Translations under genes and position numbers: made by a program
The notes under the pieces: model-generated
The model's input: only the letters and a program-made list of their open reading frames with translations
Told to the model about the DNA's origin: nothing
Databases searched by the model: none
DNA from: Limnohabitans sp.
Lineage (GTDB): Bacteria; Pseudomonadota; Gammaproteobacteria; Burkholderiales; Burkholderiaceae_C
Assembly (NCBI GenBank): GCA_018882835.1
Contig: VERE01000016.1
Coordinates: 1 to 64,000 of the forward strand
DNA: 64,000 nt
Direction of reading: 5' to 3'
Part shown: one piece after another, positions 34,275-46,800 of the stretch
Layout: each line of letters begins with the position of its first letter
Position numbering within the stretch: the stretch's first letter is position 1

Positions 34275-36434
34275 TCAGGAGGCCGTTCCGCTGGCAGCTT
34301 GGGCTTTGGCCTGCGCCTGGGCTTGCGCTTGCGCCTGTGCTTGCAAAAATTGATCGGTGCTGCCAATGGCCGAAACCTGGCCACGCTCCAGAATCATCAC
34401 CCGTCCTACCAACGGCAACAAAGAAGTGCGATGGGTGATGATCAGCAAGGTGGATTTCAGGTCAGCCTGACGCAGTCTTTGAATGAACTGTTGCTCGGTT
34501 CGCGTGTCCATGGCGCTGGTGGGCTCATCCAGCAAGACCATCGCGGGACGGCGCACAAGTGCGCGTGCCAATGAGATAGCCTGACGCTGACCGCCTGAAA
34601 AAGACTCGCCGCGCTCACGCATCACCTGCTGATAGCCTTCGGGGTGTTGGTTCACAAAATCGGCGACACCGCTGACCTCACCGGCCCACAGGACATCCTC
34701 GGGTGACACGTTGACCGAACCCAGGCTGATGTTTTGCGCCACCGAGGCAGACATCAACCAGACATCTTGCAAGGCAAGCCCCAGGTTTTCTCGCAGCTCG
34801 GAAGGGGCAATCTGCCGAATGTCGATGCCATCCACCAAAATAGTCCCTGAGTCTGGCGCATACAAACCAGCCAGCAAACGACTGATGGTGGTTTTTCCCG
34901 AACCCACATGGCCCAGGATGGCCAGGCGCTCACCTGCCTGAATGTGAAAGGAAACATTGTTCAGCGCCGGCACCGATTGTCCAGGGTAAGTGAACGTAAC
35001 CGACCGGAATTCAATTTCACCGCGCAATCGGCCGCGCGGCAAAAACACCGCGCGCTCAGGGTGCTCCACGGGCTGCTTCATCAACTCGCTGAGCGCCTGA
35101 TAGCTGGCATTGATTTGGTTGAACCTGACCAACATCTGCACAAATTGCGCAAAAGGAGCCAACGCCTTGCCGGACAAGATTGTGCAAGCAATGATGGCAC
35201 CGTAGGCAAACTGGCCATCCGAAACCAACACGGCGCCAATCGCCACGATGGCCATTTGCACAAATTGCTGAACAAACTGTGCCACATTGGTCGACAAATG
35301 CGTTTGGTCCTTGGTTTGTTCCGTGACGTGACTTTGCCGCTCCAGCACTTCACGCAATCGGCGGCGCATGAAACCCCCGGCCCCCAGGACTTTGAGGGTC
35401 TCTAACCCCGAAAGGGCTTCGACCATCACAGAGTGCTTGCTTTGGCCATCCTCAAAATGCTGACGCGACAACACTTTCAGCCGGGGCTGGCTGTACAGCG
35501 TGACGGCCACCAGAATGACAATCCCGATCAGAACCGGCAACACCATCCAGCCGCCAATGATCAGGATGGCCGACACAAAGATGATGGCAAACGGCAAGTC
35601 AATCAGCGTCACCATGGAGGCGGAGGCAAAGAACTCCCGAATGTGCTCAAAATCTTTCAAGGTATTCGCCAAAGCCCCCACCGAGCCCTTCTTGGCCTTG
35701 TATTGCAAATCCATGACCTGCGCGAAAAGACGATCGGCCAACACCAGGTCCGAGTCCAGCGCGGCAATGCTCAGGTAGCGATTGCGCAAAGCGCGAACGA
35801 TGAAATCCACCACCATCACCACCATCATGCCGGTGACCAGCACCCCCAACGATTCCATCGCATTGGAGGGAATGATCCGGTTGTAGACGATCATCGAGAA
35901 CAACGATGTGGCCAACGCAAAAATATTGGTCATCATGGCCGCCAGGCCCGACTGGGTATAAAGCGACCGGTTGTGCCACAAGGTGGACCAAAACCAATGG
36001 CGCTCGATGCCAGGAATCACAGCCAGCGTCGGCACATCGTTGGTGCGGCAACGCCAAAGCGCCAGGCCGCCTTCTGTCGTGTCCGCCAAGGCCCTGAACG
36101 CCTCCAAACCCGATACGGTCTTGTCAACCGCATCCAGCACTTTGTAGTCCTGCGCAAAATCATCGAAGCGAATGACCTTGACCCACTGGTTGGACAAGGC
36201 CAGACAGACCGGCGCCTGGGGATGCTGGCGGCCGACCGTCAGATCCTCCCAGCGGGCCGGCTCCAGGCCCAGATGGCGAAACGCCAACGACTTGCGCAAA
36301 TCCTCGATCTGCCAATCGCCTTCCTGGGCCCAACCCATCGCACGGAATTCAGCCGCAGTGGCTGGTGAGCCCACGGCGCCACACACCAGCGACGAAAACT
36401 CTGCCAGGGAAATTTGAGAAATCTTGAAACTCAT
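34275..36434 (-). CDS. Type I secretion ABC transporter, LapB-like (permease-ATPase)
   Basis: A 719-aa inner-membrane exporter energising secretion of the giant proteins. Residues 1-about 130 are a C39-like domain without a recognisable Cys/His/Asp triad, as in exporters whose substrate is not N-terminally processed. Six membrane helices follow (about 155-430). The ATPase has Walker A ILGHVGSGKTTISRLL, signature ESFSGGQRQAISLARAL, Walker B MVLLDEPTSAMD and the H-loop IITHRTS. The C-terminus is an unusual Gln-Ala repeat (QAQAQAQAQAKAQA). The start overlaps the tolC-like stop (ATGA, 36431-36434). Closest functional type is the LapB/RTX adhesin transporters. Confidence 0.94.
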   Translation of the reverse strand: MSFKISQISLAEFSSLVCGAVGSPATAAEFRAMGWAQEGDWQIEDLRKSLAFRHLGLEPARWEDLTVGRQHPQAPVCLALSNQWVKVIRFDDFAQDYKVLDAVDKTVSGLEAFRALADTTEGGLALWRCRTNDVPTLAVIPGIERHWFWSTLWHNRSLYTQSGLAAMMTNIFALATSLFSMIVYNRIIPSNAMESLGVLVTGMMVVMVVDFIVRALRNRYLSIAALDSDLVLADRLFAQVMDLQYKAKKGSVGALANTLKDFEHIREFFASASMVTLIDLPFAIIFVSAILIIGGWMVLPVLIGIVILVAVTLYSQPRLKVLSRQHFEDGQSKHSVMVEALSGLETLKVLGAGGFMRRRLREVLERQSHVTEQTKDQTHLSTNVAQFVQQFVQMAIVAIGAVLVSDGQFAYGAIIACTILSGKALAPFAQFVQMLVRFNQINASYQALSELMKQPVEHPERAVFLPRGRLRGEIEFRSVTFTYPGQSVPALNNVSFHIQAGERLAILGHVGSGKTTISRLLAGLYAPDSGTILVDGIDIRQIAPSELRENLGLALQDVWLMSASVAQNISLGSVNVSPEDVLWAGEVSGVADFVNQHPEGYQQVMRERGESFSGGQRQAISLARALVRRPAMVLLDEPTSAMDTRTEQQFIQRLRQADLKSTLLIITHRTSLLPLVGRVMILERGQVSAIGSTDQFLQAQAQAQAQAQAKAQAASGTAS
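34303..34344. repeat. Imperfect 6-bp repeat encoding the Gln-Ala tail of the ABC transporter
   Basis: Successive hexamers of the form GCYTGS (GCCTGC, GCCTGG, GCTTGC, GCTTGC, GCCTGT, GCTTGC) encode alternating Ala and Gln near the C-terminus. Changes in copy number would keep the frame. Confidence 0.7.
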
Positions 36435-37882
36435 GGCGCCAGACTGCGATTCACAGTCTCGTTAAGTTGGTGGCTGGCGTGAAGCAATTTGAACCGCGCC
36501 AACGAGCGATTGATCAAACTGTCAATCAATTTCTGCCCTGCCATGAAGAGGTCCTCTTGGGATTTGAGCACCTCGAACAAACTGCTCCGACCAAAAGCGT
36601 AAAGGTCTTTGGCGATGCTGTAGGCATCGACCGAACCACTGAACAGTTGCAATCGGGCTTGAACGGAGGACTGGGTGCCCTCCACCTCAGAAAAAGCCTC
36701 GCGCATGGCCTTTTGGGTTTCCTGCTTAATTTTTTCCAATTCGAATTCAGCTGTGGTCACACGGGCCAACGCTTGCTGAATTTTGGCAGTTTGCGCGCCC
36801 CCGGTGTACAGATCGCTGCGCAGCATCAGCATGGCTGACTGGTCATTCAACGGTTGCGACTGGCCCGGGTTGTGCGTTTGTGTCCGACTGACTTCCAGAA
36901 AAACGCCCCCAACGTAGCGGCCTTTGGCGGAATCCAGGTCATGCTGGGCAGCCTGAAGATTCAATTGCGCCTGACGTACCGATGGGTGCACCTCAGTCAG
37001 ATCGTCCAAATCGCGTGGTTGCAATGAGCCGATCTCGATTTCTACAGGAAGCCAGTAGGCCTGGGCATCCTCCATGAAATACAGGCGGTAGGCAGCTTGT
37101 AACTGCGCCAAATTCTGGCGAGAAGTGGCCAGGGCATCCTGGGCATCGGCTACGCGCGATTCTGCGCGCACCACGTCAGCCGGAGAACTCGCACCCAGGC
37201 TCATCCGTTCGCGAATAAACCTCACGAACGATTGTCGGGCGGACAAATTTTCCTGGGCCAGGGCGAGCTGAAGCATCGCACGCTGCACCTCATAAAAACT
37301 GCGCAAGGCTTGCCAGAAGACCTCGCTGCGTTGCGCATTCACATTCAGCTCACTGCCCGCCAGCCTTTTCTGCGCCGCCTCAAGGCCTGAGCCGACATTG
37401 CCGAAATCGTAAATCAGTTGTTTGGCTGTCAGGGATTTGTTCAGGTAGTTGCCCGAATACGAGGCAAATTGATCGCCGCCCATGGGCACATCGTAATGAC
37501 GCTGGCCATTGCCCCAACCTCCGGAAATTTGAGGCAACAGGCCAGAGCGGGCCTCGTCACGCGCACCCAATAAAAAATTGACATTGGACAGATTCAATTG
37601 AAACTGCGGCGCTCGCTGCACAGCCCCAGCCACTTTTTCCAGAACCGGGCGCAAGGGCAAACGCCGAGCGCTGTCCTTTTCGGCTGCCGTCAGCTGACCC
37701 AACAGATCGACCAAGTCACGACCAATGAGTTCGACACTGGGGACCCGCGTGATGGGTTGCGACGTTGTGGGTGACGAAGGCTGCGCAGTGGCCCAAGCAC
37801 TGAAACCCAGCCAACACATGGACAAGGCGAAGGTCAAGAGCCGATGCCGGGCTCTCCAGAAAGACTCATGCAATTTTGTCAA
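36431..37882 (-). CDS. TolC-family outer-membrane channel of the type I system
   Basis: A 483-aa outer-membrane factor (OEP repeats) for the neighbouring ABC-adaptor pair. The signal peptide runs through LLTFALSMCWLGFSAWATA before QPSS. The two structural repeats show conserved pieces such as GNYLNKSLTAKQLIYDFGN and RMSLGASSPADVVRAESRVA. The second half has MLMLRSDLYTGGAQTAKIQQ and AYSIAKDLYAFGRSSLFEVL. The only start that gives a signal peptide is TTG at 37880-37882, which overlaps the end of the 4748-aa gene by 17 bases; no in-frame ATG exists before the hydrophobic core. Translational coupling to the giant adhesin is therefore likely. Confidence 0.9.
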   Translation of the reverse strand: MTKLHESFWRARHRLLTFALSMCWLGFSAWATAQPSSPTTSQPITRVPSVELIGRDLVDLLGQLTAAEKDSARRLPLRPVLEKVAGAVQRAPQFQLNLSNVNFLLGARDEARSGLLPQISGGWGNGQRHYDVPMGGDQFASYSGNYLNKSLTAKQLIYDFGNVGSGLEAAQKRLAGSELNVNAQRSEVFWQALRSFYEVQRAMLQLALAQENLSARQSFVRFIRERMSLGASSPADVVRAESRVADAQDALATSRQNLAQLQAAYRLYFMEDAQAYWLPVEIEIGSLQPRDLDDLTEVHPSVRQAQLNLQAAQHDLDSAKGRYVGGVFLEVSRTQTHNPGQSQPLNDQSAMLMLRSDLYTGGAQTAKIQQALARVTTAEFELEKIKQETQKAMREAFSEVEGTQSSVQARLQLFSGSVDAYSIAKDLYAFGRSSLFEVLKSQEDLFMAGQKLIDSLINRSLARFKLLHASHQLNETVNRSLAP

Positions 37883-40800
37883 AATCAGAAATTCTCAAAT
37901 TGAAGTGATTATCAACCAATCGCACGAAAGACAAATCCACCCACAGCAACAGATGGTCGTTGTCCAAGCTGACTTGCTGCAAGTGTGTAACCACGTCTAC
38001 CGGTCCAATCTTGGGCTCTTCAGTCCCGAAACCAGCCAAGATCAGTCGATCCCCTTCCATCGGGTTGTAATCGGAAATCGTGACTTCCAGCGTCCCTTCC
38101 GATGCGGGGGTCGGCTTCATCAAGACAAAGCTGTCAGCGCCTGCATTGCCGACCAGCACATCCTTGAAAGTGACTCCCTTGGCAATGTGTTTGTTGCCAT
38201 CCAGCAGCACATCACTCGCGCCGCCGCCAAACAGCAAATCATTCCCACCCGTGCCTGCGTACAAAACGCTGCCAAAGTCGTTGGCCGTCAAAATGTCGTC
38301 GAAGGGTGTTCCCGCCAAGCCTCTGTAGTTTGTGCTGGTCGTATCGGTTGAGAACAATGCTCGGCTTTGCGAAAACTGACCCGTGCCGGCATCCGCAAAG
38401 AAAACTTGTCCGAAGTTGGCGTCTGCAATGACGCCATGATTGAATGTCGCATTGGCAACCGGAGTGCTGCCATCGGTGGATGTCACAAGTGGGTTCTCAA
38501 AATCAAACGCACTGCCGAAATAGGCTTGCCGTCCCGTGGGTGAATCGATGACCGGCGCTGTGCCAACCAGCAATTCCCGAGTGACATCTGATAGCAGGCT
38601 CGCGCGGAAGGGATTGATCCACTGTGAGAAGTGGCTGTCATCGGAATACTCGCCGTCCGTTTCGCCGCTCCAGACACGGTAAGCCAAGCTACCGATATCG
38701 ACGCTCGAATCCACAGTCAACTCGATATCGCTCACGCTTTCCACCGGGATGCGCAGGGACTGAACCGTGGTGCCGTCCATGACCTGGTACGACTTGAAAA
38801 AGCTGGCTGGCAGTGTGTCGCCCAGCCAAGTCACATTCAATCCAGCAGGCAAATTAGTCCACTCGATGGCATGAAGAGGGTTCATGGCACGCACATCCAG
38901 GATCTCAGTCAATGGCGTCGGCGTGTCCCATGAGAGCGTCCCGAGTCGTTCCAAATTGAATGTGGGAAGGATGGGCCGATCAAGCCCACGCGCCACCGTC
39001 AGATCAAAATCGTAGGTGTGGGTAACGTTCAGAACATCGTCCGTCAGTCTCAGTTGCAATTCGTAGACCGTGTTGGGTAGCTCGGTCATCGGAATCCGTA
39101 CCTCATTGAAGGACAGATGGGTTAAGTTCTCTGAGGTCCAAGTGGTTTCATTCAAACTCAACCACCTGGGAAGTAAGGCATCGGTTCTGCTGATCAATTC
39201 GACCGTGAAAGTGCTGTCCAGGTCGGCGTCCACATCCTGGGCAGACAAACTGGGCAAATCTTCAATCAGCGTCAACGTGCCTCTTTGTAACGAGAAACTC
39301 TGAATAGGGGTCTTGAGAGACGGTAAATCATCCACCCCCGTCACCACCAGCGTCAACTCGCCCTTGGCGGTCGCACCCAGGTTGTCGGTCACCGTGTACG
39401 GTGCCTTCACCGTCAACACCTCGTCCTTGGCCAGATACTGGTAGGCGCCATTGGTCGCATCAAACTGCCACGCGCCGTTGCTGCCCAGGCTCAGCCCGGC
39501 CACTTCTTGGTCCAGCTTGAAGCTGGCCGTCGTGTCTTTCACATCCACATCCGTGGAGGTCAACTGTCCCTTCAACAGTGCAGCATCTTCTTTCACATCG
39601 GCTTTGACCGAGACGGTGCTGGGCGCGTCGTTCACCCCCGTCACCACCAGCGTCAACTCGCCCTTGGCAGTCGCACCCAGGTTGTCGGTCACCGTGTACG
39701 GTGCCTTCACCGTCAACACTTCGTCCTTGGCCAGATACTGGTAGGCGCCATTGGTTGCATCAAACTGCCACGCGCCGTTGCTGCCCAGGCTCAGCCCGGC
39801 CACTTCTTGGTCCAGCTTGAAGCTGGCCGTCGTGTCTTTCACATCCACATCAGTAGAAGTCAGTTGTCCCTTCAACAGTGCAGCATCTTCTTTCACATCG
39901 GCTTTGACCGAGACGGTGCTGGGTGCGTCGTTGCCCCCGGTGATTTGAACCACCAAGGCCTGATGCAGCCGGGGCGCCAGTCCATCCGACACCGTGATCT
40001 CAAACCGGTCGCTGACCTTCTCGCCCTGACTCAAGGCTTCAATGGCGCCACTTTTCTTGATCAGGGTGTAACTGCCATTGGTAGCATCCAGGTTCAACGT
40101 GACATAGACACCTTCAGCAACAAGTGTTTTGGAGGTACTGACCTGGTTCAATATGCCAAACGCAATCGAGGCATTGGCATCAGGATCGGACACCGCCAAA
40201 GTGCCCGTCAGCGCTGCGTCCTGGGTTTTGTTGCTGAGATCAAGTTCGGTGACGCTGGGGTTCGCCCACGTCCCCAAGGTGGGCGGATCATTCACCCCCT
40301 GGACTGTCACTGTCAGCTTGGAAGTGGTGAAGTTTTTGTTGCCATCGGTGACGCTGTAGGTGAACTCGTCTTTCACAGACTGACCTTGCGCCAGCGAGCG
40401 GTTGGCATACGGCACGTAGGTGAATTTTCCGGAGGTGTCAGCGGTCAATTCACCATAGAGCCCCTTCACGGCAGACGCGCCCAAGGCAGGCAACTCAGAA
40501 AGCTTCAAGGTCCCTGCCCCCAGACCTGTCACAGCGAGGGTCTCCCCTTCCGGGTCAACGTCATTGCTGAGCAAGTTACCTTGGGCCGATACCGCATCTG
40601 CCGCGCCAGCGGCTGTGGCAGTGGCCACATCGGGGGCGGGAACGGGTGGCGGATTGCCAGCAGCAATGTCCAGCTTGACACTGGACAGCACTTTGCTGAA
40701 CGAGGTCACTCCGTTGCCAGCCAAGTCCGAGACACCTTGCGGACCCACCAGACGCAAGCCTTGTGGGGCATCATCGGTGCTGCTGACGGTGTAGGAAAAA

Positions 40801-43800
40801 CGCAAAACCAATGCACCGCCCGCGGCCACAGCGGCCAGTCCTTCGGCATCGCCTTCTGCGGGCACGGGCTGCACTGCTGAAAGTTTCGCCTGCACAGGCG
40901 TGGCCAAGCCATCCCAGGTCAAATTCAAAAAGGCGTCTGCGCTGGCTTTGACCGGCTCAGCGAAGGCCAGATCAAAATTCAATACCGACTTGCGGCCGTA
41001 GGCGCCATCGCTGGGGTACAGGCTTCGGCTGTCCGTCACCGTAGGCGCCAAGGTATCGATGGTCACGCTGCTGGCACTGGAAAAGTCGCTCACATTGCCA
41101 TAAAGATCTGTGGCACGCGCGGTGATCAAATGGCGACCCGATGTCAAACTCAAATCGACGGACACATTGCCCTGCGCGTCCGCTAGGGCACTGCCCAATT
41201 CTTTGCTGCCTTCAAAAAGACTGACCCGAGATCCCGCCTCAGAGCGCATCGCAAAAGTCAAACCCGAAGTCAATCGTGTGATGCCGTCTGTCGCAGAGAC
41301 ACCCGAGTCGTCTGCCGCCGCCAAAATCGGTACAGAAGGCACAGGGGCGGAGGTGTCGACCTTGATCTGCAGTATTGGCGAGTTGGCAGAAAGCACCGAC
41401 CCCGACTGCAATTGCGCAGAGAAGTTCGCCAGACCCTCTTTCAGCGACACCGAAGTCGGGTTGTCCAGCCCTTCGCCGACCCGCACCACAGCCAACTGGT
41501 CGGTCACTTCGGCACCGGTCAAGACATGGGCGCCGACCAGATTGCCCTCTGACCGCAACTGCAAGGTCATGCCCGCAGCAGCGCCCGAACCCGCGAGGGA
41601 CACCGAGAAACCTGGGGCCACCACGTTGGTGAAATTGTCGGTGGCAGAGCTGCCACTGTCACTGGCGGGCAACAGATCAGGCGCCCCAGGCGCGCTGGGC
41701 TGTACCGTCAATGCCAGATTGCGCGCCACACTGACATCGTTGCGATCATCTGAAACGCTCAGCTTCAAAGCCCCTGTTCCGACGGTTTGGGCAGAGAAAG
41801 AAAGCCCCGAGGTTTCGTTTTGAGCCAGGAAGGCATTCAGCTGCGAGGCTGTGCCACGCAAGGTGAGAGAAGATCCACCCCAGCCTGATGCCACCACCCC
41901 TTGCAAGGCGGTCCCTGGCGTTTGAACCCAAACGCCCAGGGCGCTGGCGCTGCTGACCGTCATGGCCAGCACGCCACCGTCCACATCTGCCACCGACAGG
42001 CCTTGCACGACCAGGGCCTTGCCGACCGTTGTTTGAAGGTCCGACGTCACGGAGCTGGTGAGCACCGGAGCAGTATTGGGAACGGTAAAAAAGATGGACT
42101 GAGAGGAAAGCGAATCCAGGTTCACATCGTCATGCACCACCAGGTCCAAGGCATTGACCGTGCCTTTGTCGCTGCGCTGCGTTGCCACATAGGTCAATTG
42201 CGACAGCTTCAAATTCACCTGTGAAGTGGTCCCGACCAATTCGTACTGCGTCAGACCACTGTTGCCGTCCAGGCTGAAGGTGCCGCCACGCGCCACCACG
42301 CTCACGCTTTGCAAGTCTGTGGCGGCGTCTTGAACCGAAACGCCACTGAGCAAAGTGGCAACCCCTTTGCCGCTGGCAGTCAGGGGCAATTTTTCACTGG
42401 AACTGGGGACGGCCAACACCGACGGGGCATTGACCGGAATGGAAAGCAGCAGGCCCTGCGCGTTGTCGGTGGCGACCCAGCCCCGGGTACGAATGCCAGA
42501 GGTGATTTCAATGGAAAGCCAAGCGGAAGACAGAGCGTCGGGGGTGCTTTCCACGTACAAATAGGTTCGACCGCTGGTCACGCCCAGCCATGCATCAAGC
42601 GTCGCGGCTGAGCGCAATGACTCCTGGCCACGCCATTGCAGGCCTGTAAGTCCTTGCAGTTGCAGTGCATCACCCACCGACAAATCGGTGATCACATCGG
42701 GCAGGTTGGCGCGCGCCTCCGATGCACGCCAGACGAACACATCGTTGCCCGCGCCGCCCGTGAGGGTGTCAGCGCCAGCGCCACCCACCAGGGTGTCATC
42801 CCCTGCCCCGCCTTGCAACACATCATTGCCCGCACCGCCACGCAAGTCATCGGCCTGAGCGCTGCCAACCAGCGCCACGGCGTCGGTACGGGCAGAGGCA
42901 TCGACACTGACGCCCCCCGAAAGTTGTGCGCTGGCATCGACTTTGGCAAAGCGCTGCGTCACCACTTGAAAGGCCGAGTTGCCCGCCAGCACCAAATTTT
43001 CTGTTCCCTGGATGCCTGCAAAGGCTGCGTTGTTCAACTGTGCCCCGGCCCCGATCAGCCGCAGACTGTCGCCCGCCGTTCCTGCGTTGCCGCCGTCCAC
43101 TGTCAGGCTGGGCAGGTCCAGCGCCGTGGCCACAAAGGTGTCATCGCCCTCGCCGCCCGACAAGGTATCTGCGCCACCCCCGCCCGAGATCACATCACTG
43201 CCATCGGAACCGATGATGCGGTTGGCGGCCTTGTTGCCCACCAGATTGATGCTGGTCAACCCACTGGGGTTCAACAGGCTTGCATCCACCGCCGTGGCTT
43301 TGAACAGGTTGGCGACCGTCTGACGGCCACTGGCCGTGGCAACCAGAGAGGACGACAAATCGACCAGCAAGCTTTCCGAATTGGCCAGGCCACTGACCGC
43401 GACGGTGTAAATTTTCTTGCTGGAATCTGTGGGATCGTCACTGGTGATCACACGTGACAAAGCCCCGGGTGATAACGACAGCGCAATGCTGGCACTGGTC
43501 AGGGCGGTGCCACTGTCGTCTACGCCCGTGACCGTCAGGGTGCGCGAACCCGTGACAGCATCGGTCACGCCCTGTTTCACATGATCAAACTGCACACCCC
43601 GCAAGACACTTTCAAACGCGGTCAGACTCGCCAGCTGGGAGGTACCACTGGCGGTGATCTCCAGCGAAGCACCATTTTGAGTCACATTCAAGTTGGCTGC
43701 TTTGGCGGCAGACACTGCGGCCAGCGAAAGCTGAAGCGTGTCGCCCGTTTGTGCGCCATTCAACACCACCTTGAGTGAACGCATTTGGCTGCCATCCACA

Positions 43801-46800
43801 TCGCGCAAGCTGGCATTGGGGGCAATGGCCACTGCCCCAACATCACTCGAAAAGCCGGCACTGCTGTTCAGTTGAGTGAAATCACTGCCGGAGAGGTCCA
43901 ACTCGGCCTGGTCATTGAACGCCGACACACGCCAGGTCACACTGGCGGGAGCGGAGCTTGCCCCAAGGGAATCCGTCAGCACCAAGCTGGCCGTACGCAA
44001 ACCCACCGTCGGGTTGGCGGAAGCGTTTTGGTAGGTCAAGGCCGACACCCAGCTGGTGTACGAACTCAAACTGGCCTCACCCTTCAAAGTCAAGACGCCG
44101 GTGGTGGCATCAAAACTGGACTTGACGGCGCTATCGGTAATGGGGAACGACAGCAGATCTTCACCGGGACGGTAGCCATCGGTGAAGGTCAAGCGGGCCG
44201 CAACGATGGCTGCAGGCACCCCGCCATCGGGGTCGACCGCGGTCAGGCCAGTGGCGGGCTGAAGGCTGACAGACAGTTTGCTGCTGCTGGTCGATTCGTT
44301 GAAGACGGCAACAGACCCAGACCCCTTCAGGGTCGGCGCGTCGTTGACGGAAGTCACTTCCAGGTTGCGCGATGCGACAGCGCTGGTCAGCGCTGTGCCT
44401 TGGGCCGAACTGCTCACATCGGTGACGGTGATGTCCAAGCGTCGTGTTGTGCCACTGAGGTTGTCCAAAGCGTTGCGGTAGGTGACCGATTGCAACGCAG
44501 CTTTGTAGTCCTCCAGAGTGGCCTGCCCTGTCAGGGTGAGCGTAGCGGTCGCTGTTGCAGCATCGAATTGATACTCGGAAGCAAGCGCGCCACTGCCTGA
44601 GTAAGACAGTACATCGCCGGTCTGAGCCTGTGTCAGCCGGACCGTGGCCCCAGCCAGCATCGTGCTGTCCACATCGGTGAGCGAGACATTGGCGGCCACC
44701 GACAATGCTGCACCGTTTTCAGTAAAACTCAAGGCACTGCCGGGAATTTGCAAACTGGGCGCGTCATTGACAGAGGTCAACGGCAGGGTCACGGTGGCGG
44801 CCTCGGAGTTCAGACTGGCCAGCGCAGGATCCACCACGGCGTAGGTCAACGCAGCGGCAGCGGTGCGGTTGGCCTCGGGCGCAAACCGCAAGTCGGCACT
44901 GCCATTGGTCAACGTCACCAGGGTGCCCGCCGTGCCCAGTGTCAGCGCATCGCCGTTGGGCAGGGTCAAGGTGCCGCCCTCAACTTTCAGAATCCGAATC
45001 TGGGTCGGCACCGCCGTCGAGTCGGTATCGCTCAGCGTCGTGGGTTGGAGATTGATCAACCTGGGGGTGTCTTCCACCGTGCCCGCAAGGGTCAAGTCAC
45101 CACCGGCTTGGGGCGCCTGGTTGTCCAGCACCGTCACCGACAAGCTCTTGGTGACCGTGGTTTCGCCATCGGTGACCGACAGCGCCAACGAAGGTTGGCC
45201 ACTGATGGGCGCCGTGTACAAAAAAGATTTGAGCGTGGTCTGCAAACTGGCGGCGCTGCCCTTCAGCGTCAAGGCATCGTCGGTCTGCGCGAGCAAGCTG
45301 GCATCGCCCGCCATGTCGCCGGGCAACAAAGTGCCTGCAGAGGCAGACACCGTCAGGGTCAGCAGGGAACTGTCGGCGTCCGACAGGCTGACACTGGGCA
45401 AAGCCGATGCCAGCCCGCCTTTGTAATTGACCGACAAAGGCCATTGCAAAATCGGTGGCGCATGTTGCACGGCCATCACGTAACTGGACTGCGCGTCTTC
45501 GGTCAATGGGTCGCCATCGGACACCCACACCGACACGTTCACATTGGAGCGACCGGGCGTGGCAATCAGGGACAGCCCGCTCAGCACATCGTTCACATCC
45601 AGGGGATTGCCATGGAGAATCAGATTACCGATGTCAGGGTGCTCCACCCACACACTGTCTGAAGCCGCCAACACCCAGTCACCTTCGCCGGTGGTGAGTT
45701 GCAGGCTGATCTCATCGCTGTCCTGGTCTGCGACAAGTGGCACACTGACTCTGGACAGGGTACCGGCCACCACAGCAACGGGTGCGGTGGGCACACTGAC
45801 TTCGGGGCTTACATGGACACTGATGGGAACATCTGCCGCGCCGACCACCGACCGACCCGAGGGCTGTGCGGTGATCCTCAGGCCGCCATCCAGCGCCAAC
45901 GGGTCGCTGGTGAAGGTCAATCGCGCCAAGGCATTGTTGATGTCGGCCAACTTGCCTTGCAAGGTGTAACTGCCCGCGCTGGTGCTCGGGGTCAGGGATT
46001 GCAACACAGCCCCCGCCGAAGTCTGCAGCCCCAGCGTGCCGTGCAAGGCCTGCAGGTTCACCACCAGGGTGGCCTGCGCGTCGTAGTAATCGACGCTCAC
46101 CCCCTCGGCGACCACCGTGATCCCTTCACCTGCGGCCAATTCTGAGGGGACTGTGATCACCGGCGTGTTGGGGTCATCATCCACCAAGGTGATCAGCACC
46201 TTGGACTCGGCCACCAGGGCATTGTTCAGGTCGGTGAATTGCGAGTTGCCGTACAAATCTTTGAGGGTCAGGCTGATCAGCTCATCCGGCTGCCGAATCT
46301 GGTTGTCCACCCACTCGATCTTGAGCCACTGCTCGGTCACATCCGGTCCGAAGGTCAGTGTGCCAGAGGGTGTGACGCCCCCGGCAAACCGGGCGGGGTC
46401 CAGGCTCGCAGAGCCTGACACCTGGTAACCCAACACCACGGTGCCGTCCAAGCCACCGCCGCGCGTGACACGCACGTTGACGACCGAGCCATGGCCCGCG
46501 CCATCACTCTCGGCCACCGACAGCGAAGCGCTTGGCGTGCCGCCTTCCTGGTACGCTGCCACTTTGAAACTGGAAGGCACTATGGGGCCCACAATGGCAT
46601 TGGCCACGGCAGAAGCCAGGCTGGCCTTCATGGTGGCGGCAGAAAGCGTCGCAGTGGCCGTGGGGTCGCTGCCCATCTGCAATTTCAGATCGCCCAGGTA
46701 ATCGCCCTGAACCACGCTTTGCACCGACACAATCTGACGCAACAGCGCCACCGCTGACGTCCCCTGAGACAGCGCCGCCGGGTCGACATTGGCAATCAGC

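Noticed and set aside
39507-40880. A 457-codon plus-strand open frame and many others of 200-340 codons opposite the giant adhesin gene
   Set aside because: They lie wholly antisense to a clear domain-rich protein, give low-complexity His/Gln/Arg/Gly translations and follow the repeat period; they are products of high-GC codon bias.
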